Part shown: positions 34,348 through 44,554 of the stretch, one piece after another
Numbering within the stretch: position 1 is the stretch's first letter
Layout of the letters: each line of letters opens with the position of its first letter
DNA from: Neonectria sp. B-13
Taxonomy: Eukaryota > Ascomycota > Sordariomycetes > Hypocreales > Nectriaceae
Assembly: GCA_002682825.1 (NCBI GenBank)
Contig: NOKP01000024.1
Coordinates: 496,001 to 560,000 of the forward strand
DNA: 64,000 nt
Direction: 5' to 3'
Program-made: the position numbers and the translations under genes
The notes under the pieces: generated by a model
Database searches by the model: none
What the model was told of the DNA's origin: nothing
Seen by the model: only the letters and a program-made list of their open reading frames with translations

Positions 34348-35460
34348 ATGACTTCTTCTCCCTCCCCTTTCTCCTCCTCACTCCCCTCCACCACAACCAC
34401 CCCCCCAGGCCAGGTTAGCTTCAAGATTATCGAAGCCATATATGCCCTACCAGGCAGACCTTTCTACTATCGTATTCAAGTCAGGTCGTGCATCCAATAC
34501 CTACAGGCACCTAAGACCCTATCCGCTTTCCCAGATAATGCAGGTTGCTTTCTTGGGTTTAGTACTGTGCCAGATGGAGACTGGGATATGGCTAGGATGG
34601 AGCAGCAGGGCACTGATGACAAGCTCCAAATTGTTTCTACCGAAAAGAAACAATTTCCCGATTCCACAGGCTCATGGCACAGTACAAAGGTGGATATGAT
34701 TACCCTTGGAGATGCCATTTATGATCGCGAGGGTGAGATCAACCTGCAGCGTCTCGGCCAACTATATTCAGGCGTATTTGCATGCCCTGGAGAAACCGGG
34801 ATAGCAAGGGCCATTGGGATCTGGGACTTCCATCCCGAGGGCAAAGATACTATTGCAATTGCGCAGGAAAGCCATACCTACTCGCTGCTCCCTCCCGACC
34901 AGGCAATAGCGCCGCGATTTATCGGACATATTACCGACAACGGGGAACGAGTGATCGGCTACATGGTGGAGTCAGCAGCAGCAGTGCGCGAAGCCAGCAT
35001 CGGGGACGTGGAGCTCTGCAGGAAGGTCTTGGGCGAGCTTCATAAGGCAGGGATCGCGCATGGCAATCTTCACCGATCAGCCTTTCTCATCCGGGAGGAT
35101 GGGCCAGAGGAACATGCGCAGATCCAGCATTTTCACATGGCCTACGCTACAAAGCAGGATGGTATCTTCGAGGAGGAAATGGCTATAGTAGGGGAAGTTC
35201 TACAGCAAGAGTCAGTAATGGCTCAGCCACCAGTCGAAACAAGTACAGAGCTCGCTGATATTATGCAACGAGATGGGTATCTCCACCTAGCGCTTTTAAC
35301 ACAGTTTCGGGAGGAAGGAAAGATTATTGTCACACAAGAGGAACATCAAGATATGTTAAAAGAGTTAGAGAGCAGGGACTGGGAGATGGGGTTGGATTAT
35401 GTAGATGTAAGCTATAAACGGCTAGAAGCTAATGGCGGGCATTGGCATAAACAAGAGTAA
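34348..35460 (+). CDS. Kinase-like protein with degenerate active site (pseudokinase)
   Basis: A single-exon, 370-aa protein; the ATG at 34348 is chosen because the longer frame begins with TTG. The N-terminus is Ser/Thr/Pro-rich. The middle has a region like fungal protein-kinase-like folds. Around residue 238 the sequence HGNLHRSAFLI stands where such kinases have HGD-x4-N-FLI. The catalytic Asp is Asn240 and the Mg-binding Asn is Ala245. No DFG-type motif follows (IQHFHMAYA). It probably cannot transfer phosphate; a binding or scaffold role is possible. The surrounding DNA is AT-rich. It lies between RidA and the GABA transaminase but has no evident metabolic tie. The kinase-fold call is moderately sure. 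Confidence 0.6.
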   Translation: MTSSPSPFSSSLPSTTTTPPGQVSFKIIEAIYALPGRPFYYRIQVRSCIQYLQAPKTLSAFPDNAGCFLGFSTVPDGDWDMARMEQQGTDDKLQIVSTEKKQFPDSTGSWHSTKVDMITLGDAIYDREGEINLQRLGQLYSGVFACPGETGIARAIGIWDFHPEGKDTIAIAQESHTYSLLPPDQAIAPRFIGHITDNGERVIGYMVESAAAVREASIGDVELCRKVLGELHKAGIAHGNLHRSAFLIREDGPEEHAQIQHFHMAYATKQDGIFEEEMAIVGEVLQQESVMAQPPVETSTELADIMQRDGYLHLALLTQFREEGKIIVTQEEHQDMLKELESRDWEMGLDYVDVSYKRLEANGGHWHKQE

Positions 35461-36693
35461 GGTTTATACGACTAGAATAGGCGGAAATGTTGTGTCTTGA
35501 GATTTTCTCAAACTGCAAAACGTGAGACTGTCAGAAATTAGATGGCTAGCCTCTGGACAGACCGACGCCTTTTATTTGCAGTTAGAATTGTAAGATCAAA
35601 GTCTACGCCCTTCGGTTGTCAACCCCCAAACGTCGGCATGATGAGCGCAGTGCCGCAGATAAGTGACATGCCGGACCCCAGTAGACTGACCGACACCCCA
35701 CCAGCACACGGAGGGGACTGTGCGAATCCACAACTGAGGTACCTGCAGTGGTGCCTGGCCAACTAAACTGGTTCGATGGAAGGCCTACTTTGTATGGTGA
35801 TAGAATTCCTCACAGGCCTGCGCACTAGATACATTCACACTGCTTACAGCCCCCGTCTCGACTCCGAAGCCATGATGTAAGTTTCACTCGAGTTTTGCCG
35901 AGGAGATGGCAATGGCCCCACCGGCGAGTACAATCATATCGCGGGCTGGCTCAAGTTGACGATGCCGCCCTCGCACACCTCACACAAAGTTGTAGACGTC
36001 TAGGTCGTGATGCCGGTCCGTGTATTGGAATTTACCGTCTTCATGGAGTACTTTTAGTAGAGACACGGCGTTCATGAGGAACTTGGGCCGGGCCGGCATG
36101 TTAGAGGAGACCATTGCCGGCAGATTATACGTTCACCACGCTTATCCCGACTGGGAGCCGGGTACCGTGCTCTTCCGCCATTTTAGTCAAGCGTACCCAC
36201 AAGCCCGTGCCGTGCTCTGGACGGAACGGAAGTACATACGGCGGCACGCCGTGGAGGTCTCCTGAGTTTCCGGCTGTGAAGCCGGTTCTCGGGCTTGTCA
36301 AACTCCGAGCCTACGACCTGTCTTGCGTTCCCACTAACGTACGTCCTGTACGTACCACAGATATTTTACACCCTCAATGGCATTTGTCTCTATGGTGAGC
36401 CGCGATCGCCGAGTCCACGGCAAGTTTCTTCGAGGTCATCCATGAGCCGAAGAATGTGGGAACTGATGTAGCTTAGTCTGACGCAGAGAAGGAGGAGGAG
36501 TAGCAGGCCCGGGGTGTAGCTGAGTCTTAGGGCTCCGAAGCCGCCTCCGATTACCATAATAGCTTCCTCCATCAAGCTCGTTTCCAATTTTCCCTCTCCA
36601 AGACATCCAGACTTTTTCTCTTCTTCTTTTCCTCAATTGTATATTGTCGAGATACCCAGGGGAATTTTGTTCTTCTCAGAAAAGCCCTTTACG
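35461..36693. other. Intergenic region upstream of the GABA transaminase
   Basis: 1.2 kb. Open stretches at 35895-36265 on the plus strand break between frames and match nothing known to me. The last 120 bases are pyrimidine-rich and are likely leader of the transaminase gene. No TATA box is clear. Confidence 0.35.
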
Positions 36694-38184
36694 ATGCCTT
36701 CCTTTGCCGAGACTCCCGTCACCACGGAGATCCCTGGCCCCGTCTCTAAGGCCAGCACTAAGCGACTCGATGCCATCTTTGATGCTCGTGCCGTTCACTT
36801 TGTCGTCGACTACAACAAGTCCAACGGCAACTAGTGCGTCCCCTTAATACCTTGGGGAAAGAGACTTGAAAACTAACTAGTTACAGCATCGTCGATGTCG
36901 ACGGCAACAAGTACCTCGATGTCTACGCCCAGATCGCCTCCATCCCCGTTGGCTACAATAATAATACCCTCATCGAGGCGGCTAAGTCCCCCCAAATGAC
37001 CTCCGCCCTCGTTAACCGCCCTGCCATCGGCAATTTCCCCTCTGAGGAGTGGGTTGACACTCTCCGCAACGGCATTATGAAGGTCGCCCCCAAGGGCCTT
37101 AGTTATATCTTCACCGCCCAGTCGGGCTCTGAGGCGAATGAGCTCGCTTACAAGGCCGCCTTCATGCTCTACCGTCGCCGTCAGCGCGGCGAAGGCGTCG
37201 AGTGGAACGAAGAGGAGATCGTCTCATGCCTCAACAACTCTAAGCCTGGCTCCCCCGAGCTCGCTATCATGAGCTTCCAGAACTCCTTCCACGGCCGTGG
37301 CTTCGGCTCCCTCTCTACTACCCGCTCCAAAGCTGTTCACAAGCTCGATATCCCTAGCTTCAACTGGCCGCAGGCTCCCTTCCCAGCCCTTAAGTACCCC
37401 CTCGAGGAGCACGCCGAAGAGAACGCGGCCGAAGAGAAGCGATGCCTTGCCGAGGTGGAGTGTCTCATGACCGAGTGGCACTGCCCTATTGCCGGTCTCA
37501 TCGTCGAGCCCATCCAGTCCGAGGGTGGTGACAACCATGCCTCTCCCGCCTTCTTCCAGGGTCTCCGAGACATCACCAAGCGCCACAACGCCGTCCTCAT
37601 TGCTGATGAGGTCCAGACTGGCTTCGGTGCCACTGGTTCTTTCTGGGGCCATGACCACTGGAACCTAACCTCTCCTCCTGATCTAGTCACTTTCTCCAAG
37701 AAGGCTCAGACTGCTGGCTACTTCTTTGGCAATGAGATGCTCATCCCTGATAAAGCCTACCGTCAGTTCAACACGTAAGTTCCTGTCGCTCTTTGAGTAG
37801 TCATTAAACAGAATACTGATCCCAAACAGCTGGATCGGAGACCCAGCCCGTGTAATCATGTGCAAAGCCGTCATCCAGGAGATCTTGAACGAGAAACTTG
37901 TCGAGCAGACCGCTCGCGTCGGCGCCCTCCTCTATGCCGAGCTCTCCCGCCTGGCCGCCAAGTACCCCGACCACATCCAGAACCTCCGTGGTAAGAACCA
38001 GGGCACCTTCATCGCCTTCGACACCAAGGACTCCGCCGCTCTCGTCCGCTCCATGCGCGTCATCGGCGTCAACATCGGAACTTGCGGCAACAATACCGTT
38101 CGTCTCCGACCAATGCTCATCTTCAAGGGGGACCACATTTCCATACTCATCAACGCCTTTGAAAAGGTCATTGGCGCTCTGTAA
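36694..38184 (+). CDS. 4-aminobutyrate (GABA) transaminase
   Basis: A PLP enzyme that moves the amino group of GABA to 2-oxoglutarate, giving succinic semialdehyde for the GABA shunt. Three exons (36694-36833, 36887-37774, 37830-38184) join in frame to 460 residues; the ATG at 36694 is used because the longer frame starts at TTG. Family marks are NYIVDVDGNKYLDVYAQIAS, NRPAIGNFPSEEW and the PLP phosphate-binding FTAQSGSEANE. Then come NSFHGRGFGSLSTTRSKAVH, GLIVEPIQSEGGDNHASP, ADEVQTGFGATGSFW, and Lys318/Lys319 in VTFSKKAQTAGYF, one of which is the Schiff-base lysine. The full length matches fungal GABA transaminases. Codon use is strongly C-ending, as in well-expressed genes. It closes the amine-catabolic stretch that begins with the permease. 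Confidence 0.95.
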
Positions 38185-40338
38185 GCGGGGTTTCCTTTGG
38201 AGAAAGCAAGAGAGGAAAGCCTGGGAACGGTTTTATACATCATGCCTACTATCGTTGCACTGTATTGTCTTTTTCTTTTAAGCCCTTGGGTTTATGAGGA
38301 TCTGTAAACATGAGAGAGGAAAATCTACGCGGCGATGAACTTGAGTCATGGGTAATGCCAGGCGTGGGAACAGACGGGCATCGATTCAGACCATGTAGTT
38401 CTATGCTGGGCGTAGTTTAGCATAGAGGAATCTTCTGGAACTTATCTCTTCTTTTATAGCCATTCTTGGGATAGTGGATTGAGAAATAAACGATTAAGAT
38501 CCGAGGTTCATGATACTGGAAAGTAAAAAAGCCTCATCAGCCTACACCAGAAGCATGAACAATTATGGAATTCACTACCCACCCCCCGGCGCTCATCTCG
38601 CTCTCCGGGTCGACGTTACCAGCACGGTAGGCCATCACCTGTTTTAGGCCTAGAGGTCTCATCTTTCCACATTCATAGCGTAGGCAAGGAAATGCTCTAT
38701 TACGTGCTGATCGCACTTCTCACACAAAACGAGGCGAGCGAACGGCTACACTGAGAAAACATGCGGATAGTCACGGCCGAGGTCCAGGCCCGTGCAAAGC
38801 GAACAAGAGCAGAAAAATGGCTTTTGGGAGTTGCTTGGTGCATACCGGTGATCCCAGGTTGCTCTTGGACTCAGAGCTTGGGGGTCTCATGTCTTATCGT
38901 GGCTTGCATGACAGAAGCTGGTGGTGGGAGGGGGTTTTATGTCGATGCGGCAGCTCAAAAAGCAGGCTGCAGAAGAGAGCGCCCTCGCTGCCACAGCCCG
39001 CATTGCAGTAACAGGAGAGGATCGAAGTAAATCTAAGGCACCAAGTACAATGCAGTAAGAGGGATCCTTCTTGGACTCGGCTGATTGAGGTGAGCTCCGA
39101 TGAGGAGGACTTCTGTAGATTTTGAATGCTGTAGATGCTATAGCCTCTCCTGTTAAATAGACAAGTAACCCATATTTCTTTGGTTACATTTACCTATCCC
39201 TGGCCAGCCCGATTGCCTTGAGTCAATCCGGACAAAGTATCTTCTTCTTGGATGCTTTACTCCCTTCGAAGAAATCAATGAACTAAAAGCACTTGCTTGC
39301 TCTACTGTCAAGCGAGAAGAAATTCCAGGTAACTTGTCTTGGGCTCCAGCTGGCCGCTCGTTCACAATAGGCGACAAGAGGATCCAACTCTCCGATTTCT
39401 ACAAGTACACCACAAAGCCATATCACAGGTGCAAGACCAGGTACACGAGATAATGTTAGGTCTTCTGCCAATTATTGATTTGGCCAAAGTCCAAGATGAC
39501 CTCACATATAAGACACCTGGCTGGTCCTTCCTTGATAAGCCAGAGAATGGGCTGGCTGGGTTATATACGAATTTAGCGATAAGGGCTTAGGCCTCTACCT
39601 TTCACAGCAAAGCTTCCACAAAGGGCGGTCGTTGGTTTCTAGAGACATGTATAGCACATCCAATAACTACACATTCTACATCATTCACTATCTTCCACCT
39701 AGCCTTGGTCTAAATATCTTACAATACCTCATCTATATTCGGCCGTTGTAAGACTTCTTGACAAATCAACTACACCTACCTTCCAACTACAGCACAGAGT
39801 TCTTCTTTCCTGACTCCAGTGGCAGAAGTAGCACCTGAGCTCAGAGCAAGCCTCAGGCATCCTCAGACTCCTAACCCGAGAGCTTCCCACATCGTGGACT
39901 CTCTCATGATACCGGCAACCTAGACTTGCCATCGCCACTAAAAAAAACCTGATGTGATAGTCTAAACCGGGCCTGTTGCAGAAAAAAGACCTCTGACCGC
40001 TCTTGGTTCAGGAAGGTCTAGGAATGAAGCAATAGTGATAGCTGTTAGCCCCTGCAGCAGCGACATAACTGCGTTCACCTTGGATGGTTTCATCTACAAC
40101 ACCAAGTACCAGATTCTAATCTATATTACCGGCGGGTCGTTTCTCAGGTAACAGTGCTCGTTTAGAGCGTTCCTAGTAAGGAACTGTGGCTTTCGTCCAT
40201 TGCTCTCATTTTTGTCAGAACATCTAGTATGGAACCTAAATGATAAACTACTTGTTTCTAATGGTGCGCATGTGAACGAGAGTGGTTTAAGGGCAAGTGA
40301 AACTAAGCTCAGAAAATGCACACCTCCTTCGCATTATG
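38185..40338. other. Intergenic region with a degenerate coding remnant
   Basis: 2.15 kb. Only 39180-39590 has coding character and is listed separately. The rest, including 38480-39150 and 39600-40338, shows no recognisable gene. Confidence 0.4.
39180..39590 (+). pseudogene. Broken coding remnant of unknown family
   Basis: One plus-strand frame reads PGQPDCLESIRTKYLLLG, CFTPFEEINELKALAC, then WAPAGRSFTIGDKRIQLSDF, and stops at about 39453. The next frame continues naturally with QVQDQVHEIMLGLLPIIDL, then AKVQDDLTYKTPGWSFLDKP to a TAG at 39588. A single frameshift near 39425 would link them into about 130 residues. The pattern is protein-like, and I think I have seen similar fungal sequences in multi-copy or helicase-associated genes, but I cannot name the family. 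Both ends are missing. Confidence 0.4.
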
Positions 40339-41250
40339 CTAGGTAGATTTACCGGCCTTCTGCTGGGCCTGCCATTCCATCTCCGCATCGCTGCGACGCT
40401 TCGGTACCAGGTCCCAACGGGTTCCGAATATCCAGTCACAGATTCCTGGACTACCAAAGCCGTCTGAGAAAGACACATTTGCGCGAATATGATGCTCGCT
40501 ATGTGCGCGATTGTCCAAAGCGGCAGCGGCAACGCTCGACACGACTGTCCGGAGTGACCTCTTGCCATCGTAACCTTGAGGCAGAGGCTGCCTTAGTTCC
40601 GTCCCAAAATCATAGCCTGAGTGTTCGTAAACTCCACCTAACGCACCGAGGCCGGCAACGAGGGTGTGGAACAGGATATCAGAGCCGCCGCCTCCGACAA
40701 TCGCGAGCGGGAGCAGATATGGTAGGACAATCTCGAGAAAGAAGTCTGGTGCTGACATGTAGCAGGCACTGATGCCTCGAGTAGCCCCCGTGGAATGGTG
40801 AACGGAGTGTCGAAGTACGCGCATGAGCGGAACAGAGGGTTGATGTAGTAAGTATCGATGAGTCGAGTACTGAACGAGATCATGACCGACTGCCATGACC
40901 AGAAGCGAGCACAAGAAACGCCCCACGTTGAGCGATATTTCGCCAGTGAAACACAATCCAATCGCCTCTGCTATTGCCAAACTTGGCAGAAGAATGAAAC
41001 ACTGGTTGAAGACAACTCGTGGTAAAAGCTTAAGGTACGACTTCTCACTTGCAGGACGGACCCTATACCGGCCAAGTGTGCCGCTGTAGTCGCAATATTC
41101 GAGCGCAAGCCCGGCTGCGTGAAAAAAAAGCTGTTGAATGGCCCAAGAATACACAGAAAGAGGGAGCCCCGGCGGCAACCTCAACGGCGAACTAGGCGCA
41201 GGCATTGTGATCCTGGAGACACCCGCGGTGATCAGGATTGATGACTTCAT
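40339..41250 (-). CDS. Fatty-acid hydroxylase / sterol-desaturase-like membrane enzyme
   Basis: A di-iron membrane oxygenase of the fatty-acid hydroxylase/sterol desaturase superfamily, probably in the ER. Single exon, 303 residues from the ATG at 41250; a second in-frame Met at residue 16 is possible. The histidine boxes are HDLVQYSTHR, HSVHHS and HSEHHI, in the correct order with hydrophobic segments between. An N-terminal hydrophobic stretch (PLSVYSWAIQQLFFHAAG) may be a membrane anchor. It is shorter and more divergent than C-4 sterol methyl oxidase or C-5 desaturase, and such variants often sit in secondary-metabolite loci. A Zn2Cys6 regulator and a secreted hydrolase follow within 5 kb. 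The substrate is unknown. Confidence 0.88.
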   Translation of the reverse strand: MKSSILITAGVSRITMPAPSSPLRLPPGLPLSVYSWAIQQLFFHAAGLALEYCDYSGTLGRYRVRPASEKSYLKLLPRVVFNQCFILLPSLAIAEAIGLCFTGEISLNVGRFLCSLLVMAVGHDLVQYSTHRYLLHQPSVPLMRVLRHSVHHSTGATRGISACYMSAPDFFLEIVLPYLLPLAIVGGGGSDILFHTLVAGLGALGGVYEHSGYDFGTELRQPLPQGYDGKRSLRTVVSSVAAAALDNRAHSEHHIRANVSFSDGFGSPGICDWIFGTRWDLVPKRRSDAEMEWQAQQKAGKST

Positions 41251-42067
41251 ATTGAATAAGATATGGCAGGATGAAGAATAAGATGTGTTCGAATAAGTGA
41301 AGTTTCAATTCTAAGGGCATGAGGATGGACGGGTTTATATGCGTAACCCGGGACGTCGAGTCGTCCTTTTTGTCATGGTGAAAATCTACTCATTTGCCTT
41401 GCCATGCTTTTTAATTTACGCGTCGCAGGTGACGAACGATCACATACGTAAATGGCAAGTCTTTTGCGACAGCGACCTGAGATGCGCAATTCCCCCTCAG
41501 TCCACATATGTACGGTACATACTAGAGAGCCGCCAGACACAGCCACAATATTGTCGTGGCATTTGCTTACTGTGGTGATTCTGCGGCTTCTCTATTCCTG
41601 GTCTCCAACGGGCAGGCTTGGCGTGTAAGCTAGAAATGGGGCGACGGATGACTCTTTCAAGCAAAACAACCAAATGAGTCCCGCTGTCGCAAAATTGTTT
41701 CTCTTTTGGGCTCTCAATGTCAGTCGACATCAGCGGTCGTCATAGTCGACTGGGGCCCTCGCGCGGCTACATCGCATGTAGACACGTCTTCTCATCGACG
41801 GGTCTCACGAGCGCCGAGGCTACCGAGCAACCCATCTTAACTCTCAACGATGACGATGCCTTCAGTTTTGATATACTCACAACTATGTAAGAGCAACTCT
41901 TCGGCGTCAGCCAGACGTCTAATAAGTCTGCGAGCCTGTATAGACTAGGTACTTTGTTGTAACCTACAGTATTAAAGACACCTCGAACCCAGTAAAGTTG
42001 AACCACCGTCCCTTTGTCGAGACTAGGCCACTCGAAGTCATTCCCAGTCGATGAGCTCCTACAAATA
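41251..42067. other. Intergenic region between hydroxylase and regulator
   Basis: 817 bases containing the hydroxylase promoter and the 3' flank of the regulator. No gene is supported. GTAAG and GTAG signals just past 42068 might allow a longer C-terminus for the regulator, but the implied 24-base intron is too short to be credible. Confidence 0.4.
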
Positions 42068-43876
42068 CTAAAGTACACTTACAGTCCACAACCTTTGCCG
42101 TATAGTACTGGCCATGGCTTCAACCTTTGAAACCTCCAAGTCACCATATTGAGTCTCAACAGCGCGATCATACAGGCCAGTGTCAAGCGAAGACCCTTCG
42201 GGAATCAGTCGTAATAAGTAGACCGATCGGAGAAACTGCTCTGAAATCCAATTCTTCTGCCCATGCCCAAAAGTATGGGTCACCTGCAAACTTCGCGCTT
42301 CGGCAAACAGTCCTATGACGTAGGCCAATATACTCATGATATGCAAGGCGCCGTGGAGAATTACATGGCGACGATGATCAACTCTGGACACGTAGCAATC
42401 GCTTCCCAGGTAACTCAGAAAAGCGTCATCGGTGGATTGTAGGTCGTGATAGCTAGGGAATATAAGTTCTGAGTTCTCCATGTCGGAAAAAACTGCAGGG
42501 ACTCTCCGGTTGCCGAGGTAAAACGGGACGCTGTGGCAGAGAGAATCAAGCAGTTCTTGATTCTCACGGGTGTGCCTAGTGCTGTCCATAATTTCGTCCA
42601 TATGCTTGTCGTTCTGCATAGCATGCTTTTGGTCCCAAGAAAGTTTGCGAATTCTGGCTGCAAGTTGGAGCTTGATTTGTATGAGAATAAGGCGATAAAT
42701 ACGCAACACGCTCCATATGTTCGCAATCTGGACAGTTGGGTACACATCGCAAGCATCCTGATACAAGATCTTAGATGAATTGATGTATTTTCCGCTCGGT
42801 ATTCGTTTTGGGTGCCAATGATGTGGTACATCTTGTTGCCACATGCAAAGCCGGGTATCCAAAGCCCGAACACATTGGGAACACTCCTCCAGTTCGAAAT
42901 ATGACATATCTTCTTGAAGCGGTAACGGCCGAAGGAATTGATATTGAAGGTTGGCAACTGAAATGCCAATAACATCGAGCAGTGAGCTTGGATTGACGGG
43001 CACATGAGGAATGACTTTGGTATGAACCCATTCGAACCCGTGCACAGGGAACGGTCTTTTCTCCCTGACGCACAAGGAGACTTTGGCGTGCAAAATGTTG
43101 CCTAAAAGACTACCATGGTACTTTGAACCCCCTGCATCGCCGCCTCGATGTAATAGCAGGGCCAATGCGCCGTCGCGGTGTGTGCCGTCAGCTCGGTGCT
43201 GACCAAGTATGGCCGATATAGTTTCATATGCCTGAAGCACCAAGGCTGCGAGCACCGTCGCGTCGCGTCCTCGTTCCTCCGGATCCCTGATTGCCTTCTG
43301 AAGTCGCAGCAAAGCTTGATTGAGTAGGTGTGTTGGCCGTGAAACAGAAACGCCGGAATGTCCCAATAGCACCCATAACAGGGCCGCTACGGCGTTGACA
43401 GCGGCGAATAAAGCTGAATTGTGATGTTCAGCAGCGAGGACCGGGCGAACAAACTCCATGAATCCGCGAGTCGACTCCAAGTTACGACCTATGCCAGTAA
43501 CATAGGTGAGAAAAAAGGAGAGAGCAAGATCCTGCTGGACAAGTGGCGGAGAGGACAGCATTACCGTGTAGTCGTGAGATGCTGATGGAGCCAGTTGAGT
43601 TGGTGTCGTCGTCGCCTTCGTCATCGCCTTCGTCGGCATCGTTGCTGCCGTCAGCTTGACCAGGCTTCTATTGCTGACACGTTTTCTTTGATCGCTTGGC
43701 CTCCCGGAAAGCCGACCACTCTCGTTCTTGAACCTCACCAGAAGGCCCTTTTTCCCGTAGCCTGCGCATTCGCGTCCGAGGCGAAGACATCTTTTGCACT
43801 GCGGCTTGCTTTCGTCACACTTAACATGCCGCTGTCTACAGGTGATGCAGCCTTGGGAGGCGCCTCGGTTGACCAT
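42068..43876 (-). CDS. Zn2Cys6 transcription factor with DUF3468-type domain
   Basis: A nuclear zinc-cluster regulator, 602 residues in one exon from the ATG at 43876. The finger CITCRQRHVKCDESKPQCKR then CLRLGRECAGYGKKG lies at about residues 10-42, with all six cysteines and the linker GYG. A basic Ser/Thr-rich linker follows. From about residue 105 begins the long helical region typical of fungal-specific DUF3468-type regulators (QQDLALSFFLTYVTGIGRNL, HLLNQALLRLQKAIRDPEE, TVLAALVLQAYETISAILG). No truncation is seen. It is flanked by the hydroxylase (same strand) and the secreted hydrolase (divergent), so it is the natural candidate local regulator of this group. Confidence 0.93.
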   Translation of the reverse strand: MVNRGASQGCITCRQRHVKCDESKPQCKRCLRLGRECAGYGKKGLLVRFKNESGRLSGRPSDQRKRVSNRSLVKLTAATMPTKAMTKATTTPTQLAPSASHDYTVMLSSPPLVQQDLALSFFLTYVTGIGRNLESTRGFMEFVRPVLAAEHHNSALFAAVNAVAALLWVLLGHSGVSVSRPTHLLNQALLRLQKAIRDPEERGRDATVLAALVLQAYETISAILGQHRADGTHRDGALALLLHRGGDAGGSKYHGSLLGNILHAKVSLCVREKRPFPVHGFEWVHTKVIPHVPVNPSSLLDVIGISVANLQYQFLRPLPLQEDMSYFELEECSQCVRALDTRLCMWQQDVPHHWHPKRIPSGKYINSSKILYQDACDVYPTVQIANIWSVLRIYRLILIQIKLQLAARIRKLSWDQKHAMQNDKHMDEIMDSTRHTRENQELLDSLCHSVPFYLGNRRVPAVFSDMENSELIFPSYHDLQSTDDAFLSYLGSDCYVSRVDHRRHVILHGALHIMSILAYVIGLFAEARSLQVTHTFGHGQKNWISEQFLRSVYLLRLIPEGSSLDTGLYDRAVETQYGDLEVSKVEAMASTIRQRLWTVSVL

Positions 43877-44554
43877 GATTGCTTCTGACGTCGTCTACCG
43901 GTGATGAAGACCCAAAAGAGAAACAGTTTTGCGAGCGAGGAATTCTGTATTGATATCTTGGCCCCGTTTGGTCGGCTAGGGTACCCATAACTTAGGGCTA
44001 CGTCAGCATTGTGGCGATGTTCAATTGCTTGTACAATAACTATCTAAAATCTCACTCGCAACAGAATTGCCACTCTTGGCCTAGACCCAGTAAAGTGTTG
44101 CAAGAATGCGACTCCGCACCCATAGGGCAATAGTGGTGGCTACGTCAGCATTGAGGCTATGTTCGATTGCTTCTCACTCGCAACAGACTTGCCATTCTTG
44201 GCCTAGACCCAGTGAAGTGTTACAAAAACACATTATCCGTATACAATGCGACTATACTGAGTAATCCAGCGCAGCCGCCATCTTTCAACAACAGAGATAG
44301 TCGCCTCCAATGACCAGGTGTCGCAAAGTATGCACTTATTTCAGCTTAGCTTACTTCGGCCGTATTTCCCCTAATCATGCGCATATCTGTCTGCACCTTG
44401 ATCGGCTTGTGTACCTCTGAAAGCAACGTCGAAGTATAAGTAGAGACGAAACGACCATGATGAATAGGAAAGATTATTCAGTAGACACAAGCTCCTTTCA
44501 CAGCGGCGAACTTGCAAACATTCTAGAGATATCTCTTTTTATCCATTCTCCGCC
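43877..44554. promoter_or_regulatory. Divergent promoter with a duplicated segment
   Basis: 678 bases between the ATGs of the regulator (-) and the alpha/beta hydrolase (+). A segment of about 85-105 bases is duplicated in tandem (listed separately). TATAAGTA at about 44435 lies 120 bases before the hydrolase ATG and is a likely TATA box. Confidence 0.55.
43998..44224. repeat. Imperfect direct duplication inside the divergent promoter
   Basis: Copy 1 (43998-44102) and copy 2 (44140-44224) both begin CTACGTCAGCATTG and both contain CTCACTCGCAACAGA and CTTGGCCTAGACCCAGT followed by AAGTGTT. Copy 1 carries about 20 extra bases (44031-44050). Each copy holds a TACGTCA element resembling a CRE/bZIP-type site. 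The copies differ at several positions, so the duplication is not recent. Confidence 0.8.

Noticed and set aside
42000..42067. Extra 3' exon for the DUF3468-type regulator
   Set aside because: The only GT..AG pair that would add a few residues implies a 24-base intron, far below the usual fungal minimum.
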